Assembly (NCBI GenBank): GCA_004014935.1
Contig: CP025325.1
Span: forward strand, 992,001 to 1,056,000
DNA from: Saccharomycopsis malanga
Lineage: Eukaryota > Ascomycota > Saccharomycetes > Ascoideales > Saccharomycopsidaceae
Length of the DNA: 64,000 nt
Direction of reading: 5' to 3'
The position numbers were made by a program, and so were the translations under genes. This document shows positions 49,571-58,913 of this stretch, one piece after another. Numbering within the stretch: the first letter of the stretch is position 1; each line of letters starts with the position of its first letter. The notes under the pieces are model-generated. The model worked only from the letters and a program-made list of their open reading frames with translations. It was not told where the DNA came from and ran no database searches.

Positions 49571-52084
49571 TTACTCCAAATCACTTTGATCTGGGGTAAT
49601 CAAGTTTTTAAAATCCTCGTCTTTTCCATTTTTCAAGCTATCAAGTTGGTTTTTCTCATCATGATAGACTTCCTGGCGGAGGCCAGAAAAGGATCTTTTA
49701 TTGGTGTCTATCGGGGCCTCGCTAGCATTGTCAGAGACATAACCAGTGCTACTTCCGTTACTTGGCATTTTACGATGGCCGTAACCGTTGTCGAGCAAGA
49801 TGGTAGATGAAGAAGAGGATCCAAACTTGTTGCTAAACTTCAATTTCAATTTTCTTTTGAACAGAGGACTGGATGATGATTCAACAGTAGCAAACCGGTG
49901 GTCGGGACTATTGGTGAAAGAGCCTGTTGTGGCTAATACTGGAGACAGAGAACGGCCCATGGTAAACTGAGGACTATTGCTTATTATAGGAGACTCATAC
50001 TTAGCATTATGGTTGTTGGTATCATTGTCGGTTTCTGCAACAATCTCCGAAGACAAGTTATCATCCTGTTGGTCTTGTTGGAGATGGTCCTGCTGCAAAG
50101 CTGTATAGCGAGCCACCTCCTCATCCAACATTTCGTCGAGGTATTCACCCTCGATAAATGTGTCTCTGGTTAATATGACGTATATTAGAAGGCAGACCAC
50201 AATAAGAAACAACAAAAACACAATTTTCTTCTGGAACTGGATCTGGTTGTTTAGCCGGTTGAAATTGCGGTCGATCTTTTGGTAAGTTTTCTCACGCGCA
50301 GTTTCTTGGCCTACAAAAAGCTCGGTTGATTCCTTTTTGAATGTTTGGAACGTGTTTTTGAAGTCGTCCATCTGCCCTCGGAAGGTGTCGTTGATTGCAT
50401 TTACCAAGAGATTGAATTTCATAGACTGTTTTTTCTCGAGTTTACTGAATGCCTCCGTAAGAAGCTTACTCTGCTCTTCTATGTACAACAAGGACAAGCT
50501 GGCGTTGGATTCCAAAAGCGAGAGGCGCTTCATGATGTTTTTGTAGATAGATTCCTGGGTGACTGGTTCGTTTTTCTTCAGTGCTATTTTTGCCAAAGTT
50601 GCATTGGTTGTGGCATTGCTGGTGTTGTTTGCCAATTCTCGAGCTTTGAGCGCAGCCTTTGTACTTTCCAAAAGCTCTGTGGGTTCGCAAGACTCGTTTT
50701 TTTTCAACTGGGCATAAAACTTTTCAAATTCTGTGTAAAATTGCTGTTCTTCGCACTTGTCGGCATTTGTGGAGTTGTTCTTAGCTTCCGTGATCTGATT
50801 TGATGCTTCTTTTGCAGATTCCTCTACAGACTTGGATTCTACCGTTTTAGGATCACGTAGCCGTTCTTCCGACTCTTTCAACTTGTACTCCTCCATCATG
50901 GTTCTGCCGTGGACCCTCACAATGGAAATCGGACAATAGAACTCGTTTCCGAAATGCGACACGAGGTCTATTTTCAAGTAGCGAGCCCATATCAACGGGT
51001 TGTCAATGTAAAACGGCTGGGCATCCCGCACATTACGCGCATTGTACACGCCTAGATGTTTCCATTCAGCCTCTTGGACAGGATACCGGTCGGAAATGTA
51101 GAACTCGACTCTTTTGAACATGGAGCTGAAAAACTCGTAATTGCCCAACACTATGGTGTCTACAAGAATGTCCTCGCATAGCTCGATGATTATATACTTG
51201 TCACGAGCATCGCACTGGTTCAACAAGTACGATTCCTTGTTCTCTACGAGTATCGACGAACTGCCCTTGGCCCCGTCGTTTGTCTTGACAATTGTAGCCG
51301 CACAATCAAGCGATGCAAAGTTGAATCGGTTCTTATACGTCTTTTCCTTCACAGCCTCCGACTGTTTGGGCTTGAAAAGATCAAAATCAATCTCGTTTTC
51401 CTCTCCTACGCTATACTCCAGGTCCCTGTTCCGCAAGGCCTTGTTTGTGCCTGTCAAATCGTAGCTTTCTGTCTTCTGTGGGTGCATTTTCTGCACCTCT
51501 GCCTTCTTCTGGACCCATTCTTCGAACGAAAGAAAGTTGGAGCTGAGATCGTCTACTTCGTCTAGTATAGATGTCGCATTTCCCGACAAATTTGCCGTAG
51601 CAGTGCCGTTGAACAATGACGTGTTGCTATTATTATTCACTACTGATCCTAATTCTTTATTTGCTGACTCCTTTTCGCTTCTAACTACTGCTGCGTCTTC
51701 GTTTCCGGTCTCTAATACATCCGGTCTCGACACTTCACCAATATTTAGGCTACTTACGTCATCTAAAGATGCCTCTGGTTCCATTTCCCCTGTAATCGCC
51801 ACTGTGGACTCGTCATAAGACGGCATCGACAGCTGCACCATTTCCAACGATAACCCGGTCTCTTCGGCCAGACGAGACGCCAGATACAGCAGCTCGATGG
51901 CCGCATGTGTCCTATTTACATTTTCCAGTGCATTTTCCACTGCTTTTCCGCCTTTCTCATCAATATAGTTCACATCTTCTATTGCCAAACTGGGCTGTCC
52001 CACATGCCTGCTATTATCTCCATCTGTCCCGCAAACTAGTGAAAATACCAAACTCCCAGCCAATAGGAAGATCCACCGCTCCAT
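49571..52084 (-). CDS. SLP1: SLP1, SUN-domain ER membrane protein
   Basis: Slp1 forms an ER complex with Emp65 that protects soluble proteins from degradation, and also aids SUN-protein Mps3 placement. The 837-aa product starts at the first ATG (52084), which directly begins a signal peptide (MERWIFLLAGSLVFSLVCG); upstream frame without ATG is ignored. The SUN domain (about 255-398) runs from NFASLDCAATIVKTNDGAKG through YLLNQCDARDKYIIIELCED and NYEFFSSMFKRVEFYISDRY to FYCPISIVRVHGRTMMEEY. Asn-rich glycosylatable segments precede it and a coiled coil follows. A membrane segment at about 616-638 (IVFLLFLIVVCLLIYVIL) leaves a 200-residue polar tail. S. cerevisiae Slp1 has 587 aa; the N- and C-terminal extensions account for the difference. 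Confidence 0.95.
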   Translation of the reverse strand: MERWIFLLAGSLVFSLVCGTDGDNSRHVGQPSLAIEDVNYIDEKGGKAVENALENVNRTHAAIELLYLASRLAEETGLSLEMVQLSMPSYDESTVAITGEMEPEASLDDVSSLNIGEVSRPDVLETGNEDAAVVRSEKESANKELGSVVNNNSNTSLFNGTATANLSGNATSILDEVDDLSSNFLSFEEWVQKKAEVQKMHPQKTESYDLTGTNKALRNRDLEYSVGEENEIDFDLFKPKQSEAVKEKTYKNRFNFASLDCAATIVKTNDGAKGSSSILVENKESYLLNQCDARDKYIIIELCEDILVDTIVLGNYEFFSSMFKRVEFYISDRYPVQEAEWKHLGVYNARNVRDAQPFYIDNPLIWARYLKIDLVSHFGNEFYCPISIVRVHGRTMMEEYKLKESEERLRDPKTVESKSVEESAKEASNQITEAKNNSTNADKCEEQQFYTEFEKFYAQLKKNESCEPTELLESTKAALKARELANNTSNATTNATLAKIALKKNEPVTQESIYKNIMKRLSLLESNASLSLLYIEEQSKLLTEAFSKLEKKQSMKFNLLVNAINDTFRGQMDDFKNTFQTFKKESTELFVGQETAREKTYQKIDRNFNRLNNQIQFQKKIVFLLFLIVVCLLIYVILTRDTFIEGEYLDEMLDEEVARYTALQQDHLQQDQQDDNLSSEIVAETDNDTNNHNAKYESPIISNSPQFTMGRSLSPVLATTGSFTNSPDHRFATVESSSSPLFKRKLKLKFSNKFGSSSSSTILLDNGYGHRKMPSNGSSTGYVSDNASEAPIDTNKRSFSGLRQEVYHDEKNQLDSLKNGKDEDFKNLITPDQSDLE

Positions 52085-53014
52085 TTGCCACACAACCACA
52101 CTAGATTCCACAACCAACTGCTCTTCGTTTTCATCAATAGTTGCCTCGCCTCTATCTTGAAATGAAATCCATCATACTCTTTGGTTATGTGCGCTGGGTA
52201 TACATAATAGCGGAGCGTATACCGAGTTGGGACGTTTTACTGTTTTAGGGCATATCTATTTGAAGGGTTAATTAGGCAAGTTGATGAATAAAGTGATTAA
52301 TAAACTGGATCTGAGTGATTAATGAAGTGGCTTATTCAGATAGCAAAAATGGTTTATTGTGGTGGAAAAATATGAATTAGTAGCAATCATTTTATTGACT
52401 TTTATCCGCCATTCTCTGTAGAAAGCATGAATCACTTCACCAAAAAAAAGTCATATTTTAAATAACTTTGGAACATTTGTGGAATCGTTTTTACTGGAAA
52501 CCCTTTTGTTAATATACTTGTGAGCTTACACTAATGTCTCGAGCCTCGCTTATCTTGTTGCTCCCATTCTGAGCACTATTAATAATATCTCATATTTTGA
52601 ACCGATGCTGGGCCGTGAAACACTACAATATGATTGTAACAAACGTTTGCTGAAGCTGGTTTTCAGTATTAGAGCGCCTCAATGTTTATATAGTGTATAT
52701 TAAGACAATACAAACCGAATTTAGAAGTGGATATACGCATTGTATGCTTGCATGGGTTTTAGTCAATCAAACCATAGGACTAGAAGCATACAGGAGTTTA
52801 CTACCATTGATACAAGCTCTCTGATTATCAACTAGTAATATACATGTAATAACATAACTGAACAGAAATAATAATATAAAATCTCCAGACAAAATCTATA
52901 AAGGTTATACAAACTGGTTTAGATAAGGTTTTATGAACATTCATTTGTACGATGAAATATAATTAAAACTCATTTGAATAACAAGCTATTATAATCATTT
53001 GAATATTAAAACGT
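52085..53014. other. Upstream region of SLP1
   Basis: AT-rich, with no gene. GCTGGGCCGT at 52608 resembles ten bases of the SINE head but is not continued. It presumably holds the SLP1 promoter near 52085-52300. Confidence 0.5.
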
Positions 53015-53026
53015 AACAATCATTTA
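53015..53026. repeat. Target-site duplication, left copy (SINE at 53027)
   Basis: AACAATCATTTA is repeated exactly at 53203-53214. Confidence 0.85.
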
Positions 53027-53202
53027 GAAATAATATTTTATATTTCGAGCCCAGTACATATCAGTTTCGTACATACGCGCTAAAGGGACTTGGTAAAGCC
53101 TCATTATGTCATGTTGATCATTATCTTCTCACCCTTGAGTCTGTTAAGTCTTTTTTTTCTTTTCCGAAAGCAATGGCCACTGAGCCATACGGCCCAGCGG
53201 CC
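53027..53202 (-). mobile_element. Short-form SINE with perfect 12-bp target duplication
   Basis: On the minus strand the element starts GGCCGCTGGGCCGTATGG, has box A TGGCTCAGTGG (53187-53177), runs to AACAGACTCAAGGGT and then jumps to GAGAAGATAATGATCAACAT, lacking box B and the centre. It ends ACTGGGCTCGAAATATAAAATATTATTTC. It is 176 bp long, flanked by AACAATCATTTA on both sides. Confidence 0.92.
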
Positions 53203-53214
53203 AACAATCATTTA
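53203..53214. repeat. Target-site duplication, right copy (SINE at 53027)
   Basis: AACAATCATTTA directly abuts the 5' terminus GGCC of the inverted element. Confidence 0.85.
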
Positions 53215-53307
53215 AATGATAAAATATTATAAATACTCATTTTAGCAGCTTTGAACAGCACTTGAGCACAGCTCAAAGCTAAACTTTTGAACATTCTACG
53301 GATTGCT

Positions 53308-56300
53308 TTACTGTTTTGACTTGAGCTTAAACTTTAGCTTTGGTTTCTTTGGTTCGCTCTGTGAAATATTCGAAATGTGTCTTGACTTCTTGGTTGCACT
53401 GTCCACTGCACCAGACGTCTTTACAGGGGACGATCCCTTGGCAATTTTAACATGCCCATTGCTACTAACTAAACTTTTGGACGCCTTTTGGCCCGTAACC
53501 AATTTAGAAGGGTTTTGAGCGGATTTAAAGGGCAGCTCTGAGTTTAAATGAATTGTTTTATGTTTAAAATTGATTTTCACATATCGCAATTGGTCTTTAG
53601 TCATTTTTCTCACTTCTGGCTGGAATTTTGCAGTTGGTGTGATTGATAATCCTCTGATTGTGCTCAAAAACGAACGGTCTAGAGCCTTGAGAGCTTTTAA
53701 CTGCTCCAATTTGGTTAAGAAAGACCTTGTGGTATTGACTTTCACTACAAGACTGCCATGTTTGGCATCATATACAACTTTAGGTGTGGCTGCGTTGATT
53801 GACAGCTTGCCAAAGGTTTTTATAGTAACAACTGATTTGCGTTGAGATAGAGTGCTTTTACTGAGGCGAACCACCGCTGTTTTATTGTTTTCACCAATTT
53901 TTGGTGATTTTTTATCAACAAAGTTTGGTAGCTTTTTATCATCGAAATTCGGTGACTTTTTATCAACAAAACTTGATACCTTTTGATCTACTAAAAATTC
54001 TACTTTTTTATCTACTAAATTGTCAACTTTTTTACCATTTTTACCATTTTTATCCAATTTTTGGCCTGTTTTTAGCCCAATTTTCTTCTCAAATTTTGCT
54101 TCATTCTTTTTATCAAATTTTGAGCCAGTTTTTTTATCAATTGGCATCAAATGCTCGGCCTTCTCCTTTTCATCACCGCTTGTTAAATCAATGGTTTCAC
54201 TATCAACATCTATCACCTCTGGGCCTTCTCCGGTGTGCCCCACAGCAGATCTAAGCACTTTTGACGATTTGGTGTCGCTATTGATCTTTGTCAATATTTT
54301 GAGGGCAATTTTCTTATTAAGTTGGATTTTAAACTTGTTTTGCCGCAACACAACAACTTTGCCGCCCCCAATATGTTTAGCAATGAGCATTTTGTCTCTT
54401 GGGACGGGCAATGTAACGAGAATTGCAGCTGAAGGTTCAAATAACACGGTGCATAGTTTAAAAAACGTCTTTTTAGCGCCAACTCCGAGTAATGGCGAAT
54501 GCACAGCGTCCCACAACACCTTTTGCAAACCGGCGCTTTTATTGCCGTACTCCCGGCGAAGCAATTTGATGACGCCTTCTACGGATGTTCTTCCGAGGGC
54601 GTCATGACGCGCAGCCATTGCATCCTCCACCACAATCAGGGTTTCCGAGACAATGTCGGTGTCTGCGGGCTGCTGGACAGGGGCAATAATGCCTGCAGCC
54701 GCAACATGGTAGCAAAGCAACGTTATGAGTCTGTCCCGGAGATACTCCGAGGCATCAAGCTCACATACTTTAAGTATGTATGTCAAGAGCAGCGCATTGT
54801 GCAAGCCACCGAGTCCGAGAACGCCACTGAAAGCCGAAAGCCGGACATCGTCGTCATATGACGCCCTTGTGTACGGCAATAGATCCTCAAAAGCAAGCTC
54901 CAACATACCGCCTTGCGCCAAACGCACTTTCAGGTCAAGCACAGCAACAGAAACTTGCCGATGGTACGACGGGATCCACTCGTCCATACGCAAGCAGCGG
55001 TCGAGCTCCAATACAATTTTGTTGAGAAACACGCGGCTGGACGGGGAGCGGAGCAATGCGGCCACAAGGGCGCGGATCAAGCCGCACACGTAAAACGAGT
55101 CGGTAAATTGGTTCGGCCCGTTGTCGTTGTAACGGAGCAAATCGAAAAGGAATGTCTCAACTTCGGCCGGACAATTGCCGTGCTCGTCAACGGCCTGTGC
55201 CACAATATCCGGAAGCGCTTTCTGTACAAAATAAAACCGCAAATCCGAAAAATCGTTCGGCAACGGGATATTGGACTCTGTGTCAAAACAGAACAATGTT
55301 CGGAACGCCTTCATAACAAGCAGCGGCCCTGTAGAATACCCGAGCAACGCCCGCGCGGCTTCGATCCGGATACCATAGTAATACCGCGCATCCATAAGTG
55401 TTCGCACCAAGATACTGGTGTACACCGGAAGCCGCGTGGTTACCGTGGCAAAGTATTTCACCGACTCGTACTGCGCCTCAACGTCCCGGTCCTGCTGCAA
55501 CTGCAGGAGAAACATGTAGTCCGCCTGATTGATGTAAATCTTGCAGATCCATTCAAAGTCCGCATCAACGCGAATCCATTCAAATGCCTCATTCGACATG
55601 CGGTCCTCATGGTCACGAGACCAATCCGCAAGCCCCCACTTCTGACGGTCCGCGGCGCTCTGGAGCGTGTCTCCCAAACAGTGCTGGAGAACCTGTTCCG
55701 AATCCTCGGTGGGTCCGGAGGGTCCGGCGGAGTTAGAAATAGTAGTACCAGTAGTAGCGGCGCCGGCGCCAGCGCCCGACGCCCCGGCTTTGTCTTCGTG
55801 TTGCTGCGCCTGGCGCCGTTTGAGCCGCTTGTATTTGGTGTTGTACTGAATGTCGAGCTTTGTAAACGTGTCCTTTAAGTTGACAATATGTTCGTAAGGC
55901 GTGCCGTCGGCCTCGTGGATCCGGATGGTCATCGGACCGGTGAACACGGTCGGCGCCCGGTCCGCAGTTTGGGCGCCGCCCATGACCGCGCATGCGTCGT
56001 CAACAAAAGTCCGGGGGTCCGGCCCCGGAGCCTCGGCCTCATCGGCCTGGACTTGTCGGATGCCCATCTCAATAAACATGCGCTTCTTGTTGAACCGCTG
56101 CGTAATTCGAAACACGGGCGTCCCGCTACCATAGACCCACTGCCGGAAAAACGATTCGAGCTTGCTGTGGTTCACTTTCTCGGTGACATGCTGGAAATGC
56201 GCCCCGTCGATGCCGTAAGGTAAGTCGCCCGACATGGCTTCTAAAAAGATCTTTGGGATGACACGTGACAACCCCAACGACTTGTCTGTTTTAGTCATGC

Positions 56301-57903
56301 GCCGGTTTAGAATGAAAAGCACAAGCGGCGATTTAAGCTGCACAAACTCCAAATCCTTATTCTCGTTGACCGGGAAGCTCAAACTCGGCCCCGCGAGCGG
56401 CGGTTTGCCGACATCCTCGTCACACACCTTATCAGCCCGAGTCTTGATACGGAATTTGAACTCATTATGGCCCATGAGGCTTTTGATAAACTGTCCGGTC
56501 ATGTAAAGTGCAATACCGATAGTGACCCACAAATCTTCGTAGCTGCGTGGCAATACGTTAATCCCGGACCACTGTTTTGCAAGCGCCGCGGCCATTTTTT
56601 CGGTTGTTTCAAATGCCGGATCGATCTCCGACGGGCTGTAAAGAAGTCTGTCGCTATGCACGGTGAGCCCTGCGAATCCGCAGCTGTCTGCGGCTGCACT
56701 GCTTACAAACACCACCGAATAACTTGAAAGCGGAAACGACCCAAACTCTCGGGAATAAAACTCAATGGCGCGGCCGAGGATGATACATGTATTAACGGCT
56801 TCCATTCGGCGTTCCTTCAAACTGTAAATAACGCCTTTGACCGCCGCCGTCGTGTCTTTGTCTTCCATGTCAATATCATCGTCACGTTCTTCTTCTAAGC
56901 TGTCAAGGGTCACCTGTTCGAACGGACCGACCGCCCAACCGACATGATGCGGCGAAACCGGGCTAAATAGGGCAAAAGACGTGACTTTTTTAGAAGGATC
57001 TGAAGGATGCGGCTCATCTTTGACTGACAATAAATCACTTGCACATACAACAAGTTCTCGATCAAGATCGTCGTCATCTTGCGGCATCATATTTGTGGCG
57101 ACTGCGGCGGTGTCTAGGTCACCGATGGTTCGCGGCACACTGACCGAAACTTTCCATGTGCAGCGCTCCCAAAGATTATCGACACACGGCACCCATGACG
57201 AAGTAGAGACGCCAATCAAAGAGTTCAGTGTATAAGCGTGCCAGGACAGTTTCGGAAGAGCGCTAAGCGCGCCACCAACAAAACAAACGCCGTCCTTTGG
57301 GTTTTTGCAGCGGTAATCGATTCGAACCGAGATTGGCGTATAGATCATCTCCGAATTGTTAGGCGTCTTGTATGAGCCTGGAGAGTCACGCATCACAGGT
57401 GTAAGCGCATTGAAAGCTCCAGCCTCCTGTAGAGTAATCTTCATCTTGTCTGGTAAGAACACAACCAATTCCTTGGTGTCGGTGCCGGAATAAAGATAAT
57501 TCATCTTTTTCTTGTACAAATGATGTTGGAATACTGAGCGTTCAATAGACTCAGAAGCGGCATCCAATCGGTTCACAACACGCGCGTTCTCCAGCTGGAT
57601 CATGTCGTTGTATAGAAAGCTAACCCGGCGGTCGTTGACGTAGACATTCTGGATATCCATGTAGCGCGCGTCAAGTTTGATGATTCGGTTGCCGGGGTCG
57701 GTAGGAATCACCGTGAGCTCAGTGGAGCCAATTATGGTCCTCGTAGCAAGGTCAACATCTATAGAAACAACTTGATGAGCCACTTTGAATGGTTGGTGAT
57801 GATGGTATATTGATGACTGGCTCCGTTTATTCTTCTTGGTATAAATCAGGGTAGTCGGCGTTCCTTTGTCCTGGAAACTCGGCAGATAATCTATAACTGG
57901 CAT
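53308..57903 (-). CDS. TAF2: TAF2, TFIID subunit
   Basis: Taf2 is the TFIID subunit that contacts initiator DNA and has an M1-aminopeptidase-like fold. The 1531-aa protein (1407 in S. cerevisiae) opens with VAHQVVSIDVDLATRTIIGS and has the aminopeptidase-like region to about 650. The zinc-site HExxH is replaced (MAAALAKQWSGINVLP), as expected for Taf2. WIRVDADFEWICKIYINQAD and QLQQDRDVEAQYESVKYFA mark the junction with a HEAT-like helical region (about 780-1250), including RTLMDARYYYGIRIEAARAL. The C-terminal 280 residues are Lys-rich, with imperfect VDKK-containing nine-residue repeats (bases about 53890-54060). The middle of the gene is clearly GC-richer than its ends and neighbours. Residue 800 is a CTG codon. 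Confidence 0.95.
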   Translation of the reverse strand: MPVIDYLPSFQDKGTPTTLIYTKKNKRSQSSIYHHHQPFKVAHQVVSIDVDLATRTIIGSTELTVIPTDPGNRIIKLDARYMDIQNVYVNDRRVSFLYNDMIQLENARVVNRLDAASESIERSVFQHHLYKKKMNYLYSGTDTKELVVFLPDKMKITLQEAGAFNALTPVMRDSPGSYKTPNNSEMIYTPISVRIDYRCKNPKDGVCFVGGALSALPKLSWHAYTLNSLIGVSTSSWVPCVDNLWERCTWKVSVSVPRTIGDLDTAAVATNMMPQDDDDLDRELVVCASDLLSVKDEPHPSDPSKKVTSFALFSPVSPHHVGWAVGPFEQVTLDSLEEERDDDIDMEDKDTTAAVKGVIYSLKERRMEAVNTCIILGRAIEFYSREFGSFPLSSYSVVFVSSAAADSCGFAGLTVHSDRLLYSPSEIDPAFETTEKMAAALAKQWSGINVLPRSYEDLWVTIGIALYMTGQFIKSLMGHNEFKFRIKTRADKVCDEDVGKPPLAGPSLSFPVNENKDLEFVQLKSPLVLFILNRRMTKTDKSLGLSRVIPKIFLEAMSGDLPYGIDGAHFQHVTEKVNHSKLESFFRQWVYGSGTPVFRITQRFNKKRMFIEMGIRQVQADEAEAPGPDPRTFVDDACAVMGGAQTADRAPTVFTGPMTIRIHEADGTPYEHIVNLKDTFTKLDIQYNTKYKRLKRRQAQQHEDKAGASGAGAGAATTGTTISNSAGPSGPTEDSEQVLQHCLGDTLQSAADRQKWGLADWSRDHEDRMSNEAFEWIRVDADFEWICKIYINQADYMFLLQLQQDRDVEAQYESVKYFATVTTRLPVYTSILVRTLMDARYYYGIRIEAARALLGYSTGPLLVMKAFRTLFCFDTESNIPLPNDFSDLRFYFVQKALPDIVAQAVDEHGNCPAEVETFLFDLLRYNDNGPNQFTDSFYVCGLIRALVAALLRSPSSRVFLNKIVLELDRCLRMDEWIPSYHRQVSVAVLDLKVRLAQGGMLELAFEDLLPYTRASYDDDVRLSAFSGVLGLGGLHNALLLTYILKVCELDASEYLRDRLITLLCYHVAAAGIIAPVQQPADTDIVSETLIVVEDAMAARHDALGRTSVEGVIKLLRREYGNKSAGLQKVLWDAVHSPLLGVGAKKTFFKLCTVLFEPSAAILVTLPVPRDKMLIAKHIGGGKVVVLRQNKFKIQLNKKIALKILTKINSDTKSSKVLRSAVGHTGEGPEVIDVDSETIDLTSGDEKEKAEHLMPIDKKTGSKFDKKNEAKFEKKIGLKTGQKLDKNGKNGKKVDNLVDKKVEFLVDQKVSSFVDKKSPNFDDKKLPNFVDKKSPKIGENNKTAVVRLSKSTLSQRKSVVTIKTFGKLSINAATPKVVYDAKHGSLVVKVNTTRSFLTKLEQLKALKALDRSFLSTIRGLSITPTAKFQPEVRKMTKDQLRYVKINFKHKTIHLNSELPFKSAQNPSKLVTGQKASKSLVSSNGHVKIAKGSSPVKTSGAVDSATKKSRHISNISQSEPKKPKLKFKLKSKQ

Positions 57904-58065
57904 CCTGTACTAATCAATTAATTAATCTAACTTAATAACTCATTCTGTTGGCATTTGTGATTGGTTTGGTCTATAATGGCGGTTAAACATACTAAGCGCC
58001 ATTATTTGTTTTCAAATTTCGCGATGCAATCTGATGGGATTACCCGGTGGTATTTAATACTACAT

Positions 58066-58285
58066 GGTCGCTGGGCCGTATGGCTCAGTGGTCAGTGCTC
58101 TCTAAGAAGAGAAAAAAAGACCTAACGAGGGTTCGATTCTCAAGACGAACATTTTTACTCAAACTTTTTACGGTTTTAAACAGGCAAGTGTAACTGACTG
58201 AAACACGACCTAGGCCAAAGTGCTTAATTCTCACTATTTGGGTGAGAAAATAACAATATATAAGATTATGATCAACAGGACATTT
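58066..58285 (+). mobile_element. SINE, 5' complete, 3' truncated
   Basis: Starts GGTCGCTGGGCCGTATGG. Box A TGGCTCAGTGG (58081-58091), box B GGTTCGATTCT (58130-58140, last base changed). The body is complete to ATGATCAACAGGACAT, where it meets the next copy. Confidence 0.88.
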
Positions 58286-58660
58286 TTGACAGTTGTCTAA
58301 AACACAACCTAGACCAAGAACTGCTTACTTTCCTATATAATAATAATAATGATAATAATATCATATATTTCAAGCCCAGTACATATCAGTTTCGTATATA
58401 CGCGCTATGTCTAAGGGGACTTGGTAAATCCCAATCATGTCCTTTTGATCATAGCTGGCTCACCCGTGTTCCTGTGAGGTCTTGTTTTTCTCTTCTCCTA
58501 GAGCACGGACCACTGAGCCAAATGGCCCAGTGGCCCACTTTCCTATATATTAAATAAGGAAATTATGATTACCGGACATTATTGGGCTTTACCAAGTCCC
58601 TTTAGACATGGCGCGTATATACGAAACAGATGTCCTGGGCTCGAGATATAAGATATTATT
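58286..58660 (+). mobile_element. SINE, 5' truncated, host of a nested insertion
   Basis: Begins within the body (GACAGTTGTCTAAAACACAA), is interrupted at 58340-58536, and resumes with GGAAATTATGATTACCGGAC, TTTACCAAGTCCCTTTAGAC, GCGCGTATATACGAAACAGA and GGGCTCGAGATATAAG plus a tail. Confidence 0.85.
58340..58536 (-). mobile_element. Nested short-form SINE with perfect 13-bp target duplication
   Basis: Inserted in opposite orientation inside the copy at 58286-58660. Flanks ACTTTCCTATATA (58327-58339 and 58537-58549) are identical. Minus strand starts GGGCCACTGGGCCATTTGG, box A TGGCTCAGTGG (58520-58510), runs to AACACGGGT and jumps to GAGCCAGCTATGATCAA, the same deletion junction as in the copy at 53027. 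It ends with CTTGAAATATATGATATT and an (ATT)n tail. Confidence 0.93.
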
Positions 58661-58684
58661 TATATATTGGAAATTAAGCAGTTA

Positions 58685-58803
58685 TTGGTCTAGGTCGTGT
58701 TCCAGACAGTTGCACTTGCTTTTGATTACCTTCAGCATCGTAAAAAGTGTTCGTATGGGGAATAAAACCCGTGTGCCTGTCAGGGTTTCTTCTCTACACT
58801 CTG
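58685..58803 (-). mobile_element. SINE fragment, inverted
   Basis: Minus strand gives AGAGAAGAAACCCTGACAGG, a box B remnant (CACGGGTTTTATTCCCCA), ACGAACACTTTTTACGATGC and GCAAGTGCAACTGTCTGG, ending in ACACGACCTAGACCAAT. The box A and 3' parts are missing. Confidence 0.8.
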
Positions 58804-58913
58804 GCTACTCATTTCTAAGCATTCAACTAACCGCCTCCTAGGCTGCAATCTACACTCGCTGCAACAATCCAAACATATATTTCCAAACATAAGTAAACTC
58901 AACAGCAGACGCC

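Larger units (their letters stand above)
57904..58913. other. Intergenic SINE cluster between TAF2 and MLS1
   Basis: Of about 1 kb, some 730 bp is SINE-derived: one head copy, one body copy, a third inserted into the second, and an inverted fragment. It must also hold the TAF2 promoter next to 57904. Confidence 0.75.

Noticed and set aside
52606-52620. GCTGGGCCGT matching the SINE head
   Set aside because: Only ten bases match and nothing of the body follows.
54913-55878. 321-codon plus-strand frame opposite TAF2
   Set aside because: It lies within the GC-rich part of TAF2, where stop codons are scarce on the opposite strand; no family similarity.
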